From JAIPDZ01 sp034522175 (GTDB lineage: Bacteria; Desulfobacterota; DSM-4660; Desulfatiglandales; Desulfatiglandaceae), in NCBI GenBank assembly GCA_034522175.1, contig JAXHLQ010000001.1, positions 4,092,001-4,156,000 on the forward strand: a stretch of 64,000 bases of DNA, read 5' to 3'. Each line of letters starts with the position of its first letter. Position 1 is the stretch's first letter. The translations under genes were made by a program, and so were the position numbers. Below, in pieces: positions 62,008 to 64,000 of this stretch. A model generated the notes under the pieces. The model had not been told where the DNA came from, did no database searches, and saw only the letters and a program-made list of their open reading frames with translations.

Positions 62008-63033
62008 GTGGTGCAGGATGAACGGTTCTTCGAGCACCAGACCGGGATGCTTCATCCGGAAAGCCCGGATCGGTTGAAGGCGGTGTATCGGATGGTGGAT
62101 CAGTTCCCTGCGCCGCTGATCCATATGGCACCGGAGGCCGCCTCTCTCGCACAACTCGAACTGTTTCATTCTTCGGCCTATATCCAGATGGTACTCAAGA
62201 CCGCCGATCGCGAATTCACTTATCTGGCGCCGGATACGCCGGCAGGCCGAAACAGCTATATGGCGGCCGCCCTCGCGGCAGGGGGATGCATCAAGGGGCT
62301 TGATCATCTCTTCTCAGGCGCGTGTTCATCGTGTTTTGCCCTCATCCGCCCGCCGGGGCATCACGCCATGCCGGACCGGGCCACCGGGTTTTGCATCTTC
62401 AACAACCTGGGAATTGCCGCTGCCTATGCCCTGGCATATGGCGCTGTTGGACGGATTCTGATTGTGGACTGGGACATCCACCATGGCCAGGGTCTGCAGG
62501 AATTTTTCTACCGGGACAGGCGCGTCCTGTACCTCTCCTCCCATTATATCCAGTCCTATCCTCAGACCGGCGGATGGGAAGAGACCGGCGAGGGTGGGGG
62601 GAAGGGGTATACCATAAATATCCCCCTTAAAAAGGGCATGGTGGATGCGGATATGATCGATCTGTATGATGCGGTGCTGCCTCCTGTGATTGAGCGCTTC
62701 CAACCGGAGCTGATCCTCGTGGCGGCCGGTTTTGACGGCCACAGGGATGATCCCATGAGCCGGACGTCATTGACAGACAAGGCGTTTGGGTGTATCACAC
62801 AGCGACTGATTGAATCGGCAGCCAGACAGGATGGGATTCCGATTCTCCTGTCCCTGGAAGGCGGGTATGATCCGCGGGCATTGAGCGCATCGGTCCGCGC
62901 GGTCCTCATGGCATTATGCGGACAAGGTGCCGAATTGACCTGCACTCCGGAGCATACCCGGACCGGTGAAGAACTGATGGAAAAGCTGAAAAAGGTTCAC
63001 GCCGGTTTGCCACCCGGATTCTTTGACCGATAA
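62008..63033 (+). CDS. Histone-deacetylase-family (AcuC-like) hydrolase
   Basis: About 341 residues. The Zn-site residues appear in RPPGHHAMPDRATGFC, VDWDIHHGQG and LVAAGFDGHRDDP. The homologous part begins VVQDERFFEHQTGMLHPESP, so GTG 62008 is proposed; the frame extends upstream to 61954 only through the CAATCGC repeat, which is probably not coding. Relatives remove acetyl groups from lysines or polyamines; the neighbouring acs and GNAT genes suggest Acs control. Confidence 0.8.
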   Translation: MVQDERFFEHQTGMLHPESPDRLKAVYRMVDQFPAPLIHMAPEAASLAQLELFHSSAYIQMVLKTADREFTYLAPDTPAGRNSYMAAALAAGGCIKGLDHLFSGACSSCFALIRPPGHHAMPDRATGFCIFNNLGIAAAYALAYGAVGRILIVDWDIHHGQGLQEFFYRDRRVLYLSSHYIQSYPQTGGWEETGEGGGKGYTINIPLKKGMVDADMIDLYDAVLPPVIERFQPELILVAAGFDGHRDDPMSRTSLTDKAFGCITQRLIESAARQDGIPILLSLEGGYDPRALSASVRAVLMALCGQGAELTCTPEHTRTGEELMEKLKKVHAGLPPGFFDR

Positions 63034-63116
63034 CCGCTTTCAACGGGATCTCCGTTACACTACGACCAGGAATCCCGCCGATAGGCGGGATCTCCGTTAC
63101 ACTGCGACCAGTACCC
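63034..63116. repeat. Direct repeat GGGATCTCCGTTACAC
   Basis: GGGATCTCCGTTACACTRCGACCAG occurs at 63045 and 63089 with only one change between the copies. Between them is the small palindrome AATCCCGCCGATAGGCGGGA. Confidence 0.6.
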
Positions 63117-63122
63117 AGTCCC

Positions 63123-64000
63123 CATGATCAAAGCCAGAGTGAAAGCTGAAAACCCGGAATCCAACATGGGATCCTACGTCGATGCCTTCGAACGTTTTTC
63201 ATGGGCCGCGGCCGAGGAGTCCCTCGACCGGTATCAAACGGGTCAGGTCAATATCATCCATGAGGCCATTGACCGATGGGTGACGCCGAACAGCGCGGAT
63301 AAACCGGCCCTTGTTTTCGACAACGGCGATGAATCGAAAACCTATACCTTTCGGGAACTCAAGGGGATTTCCAGTCAATGGGCCCATCTCCTGACGTCTG
63401 TCGGTTTTGAGGCGGGTGACCGCCTGTTTATCTCTCTTCCGCCGTCACCCGACATCTATCATGCCATGCTGGGATGTGCCCGGGCCGGCATCATTTTTTG
63501 TCCGCTCTATCCCACCCTGGGATACCATGACCTGGAGATGCGGTTTCGAGACGCAGCACCCAAAGGGATCCTGACCCATCCGGATCTGGCCGAACGACTC
63601 CCCTTTGACAGCATGCCGTCGGTGGATCATCTTCTTTTTTCACAGGGTCCGCTTCCCGGCATGCTTCAAAGCGAAATCCATGTGCCGGAGACGCTCGAGG
63701 GGATGTCCAAGGAAATGGACCCGCGATGGGTCGATCCGGACGATCCCCTCTATCTCATCTATACCTCCGGGTCCACGGGTCCGCCCAAAGGGGTCGTTCA
63801 TGCCCATCGGGATATGGTGGGGTATCGGGTCACGGCCCGTTATGTCCTCGATATCCGGGAAGACACCATGGTGTGGACCGACGGGGCCCCGGCATGGATT
63901 ACCGGAACCGTTTACAGCACCTTTGCCCCATGGCTTCTGGGGGCCGCCACGGTGATCCAGGGCAGACCTTTCTCCGCATCCACATGGTATCAGACCTTAG
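63123..64000 (+). CDS. AMP-forming acyl-CoA synthetase, 3' end outside the window
   Basis: 293 residues are visible from ATG 63123 and the frame is open to the window edge. The motif YTSGSTGPPKGVVHAHRDMV near residue 215 is the adenylate-forming P-loop, preceded by PLYPTLGYHDL and TYTFRELK, as in short-chain (acetate/propionate-like) CoA ligases. It resembles but differs from the acs upstream. It is the second such gene in this stretch, which suggests short-chain acid use. Confidence 0.85.

Noticed and set aside
1..64000. tRNA or rRNA genes
   Set aside because: No cloverleaf-like stretch with a GGTTCGAATCC-type arm or rRNA-like sequence was recognised on reading; a dedicated scan would be needed to exclude them.

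Overview
The window looks like a chromosomal segment of a strictly anaerobic, Desulfobacterota-like (deltaproteobacterial) bacterium. This is inferred from gene content: a Ni-CO dehydrogenase, several rubrerythrins, rubredoxins, desulfoferrodoxin and FprA, a minimal SufCB system, a DVU0298-like protein, a probable selenocysteine codon, and many toxin-antitoxin and restriction genes. No rRNA, tRNA or CRISPR array was recognised.

Layout. (i) 1-4.6 kb: a broken AI-2E-type permease carrying a 450-bp inverted-repeat element, a DUF6765-like gene and a five-domain S1 protein. (ii) 4.6-22 kb: an accessory/defence island. It holds BrnTA-like and HigBA-like toxin-antitoxin pairs, a Cdd1-like gene, the wreck of a diversity-generating retroelement (caspase-SUMF1 target, HRDC accessory, truncated reverse transcriptase), a type III-like restriction-modification operon with an MntA/HepT pair nested between mod and res, restriction-gene debris in 266-bp and 93-bp direct repeats around a flavodoxin-fold gene and an MBL-fold gene, a four-helix-bundle/zinc-ribbon protein and a DUF4258/YgiT-like pair. 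(iii) 22-33.5 kb: metabolic and envelope genes (CCG-domain protein, secreted glycosidase-like protein, ADP-forming CoA ligase, DegQ, PBP1A, FAD oxidoreductase). (iv) 33.5-38 kb: a rhodanese-ferritin fusion with TGA at its catalytic cysteine, a PerR-like regulator, a deleted thiol peroxidase, a CO dehydrogenase and a secreted nickel superoxide dismutase. (v) 38-44.4 kb: a candidate new RiPP locus. A 46-residue precursor carries six CHAP repeats. It lies between a B12-binding radical SAM protein with a C-terminal PqqD-like domain and a zinc-ribbon methyltransferase, with an M3 peptidase and an M19 dipeptidase on either side. (vi) 44.4-59 kb: glucose-6-phosphate dehydrogenase, a universal stress protein and a large oxygen-defence/redox cluster, interrupted by an intact ISL3-family insertion sequence. 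(vii) 59-64 kb: acetyl-CoA synthetase, a GNAT, a histone-deacetylase-like hydrolase and a second AMP-forming ligase that runs off the end.

The redox genes form one functional theme. Superoxide is reduced or dismutated (desulfoferrodoxin, NiSOD), peroxide is reduced (rubrerythrins) and oxygen is reduced (FprA). Rubredoxins and flavodoxin-like proteins probably carry the electrons, and a PerR-like regulator sits nearby.

At least eleven otherwise well-preserved frames are broken by what look like single missing bases. This suggests consensus sequencing errors, so those genes may be intact in the organism. The insertion, truncation and large-deletion cases (permease, retroelement, tpx, enoyl-CoA hydratase fragment, restriction fragments) look like real decay.
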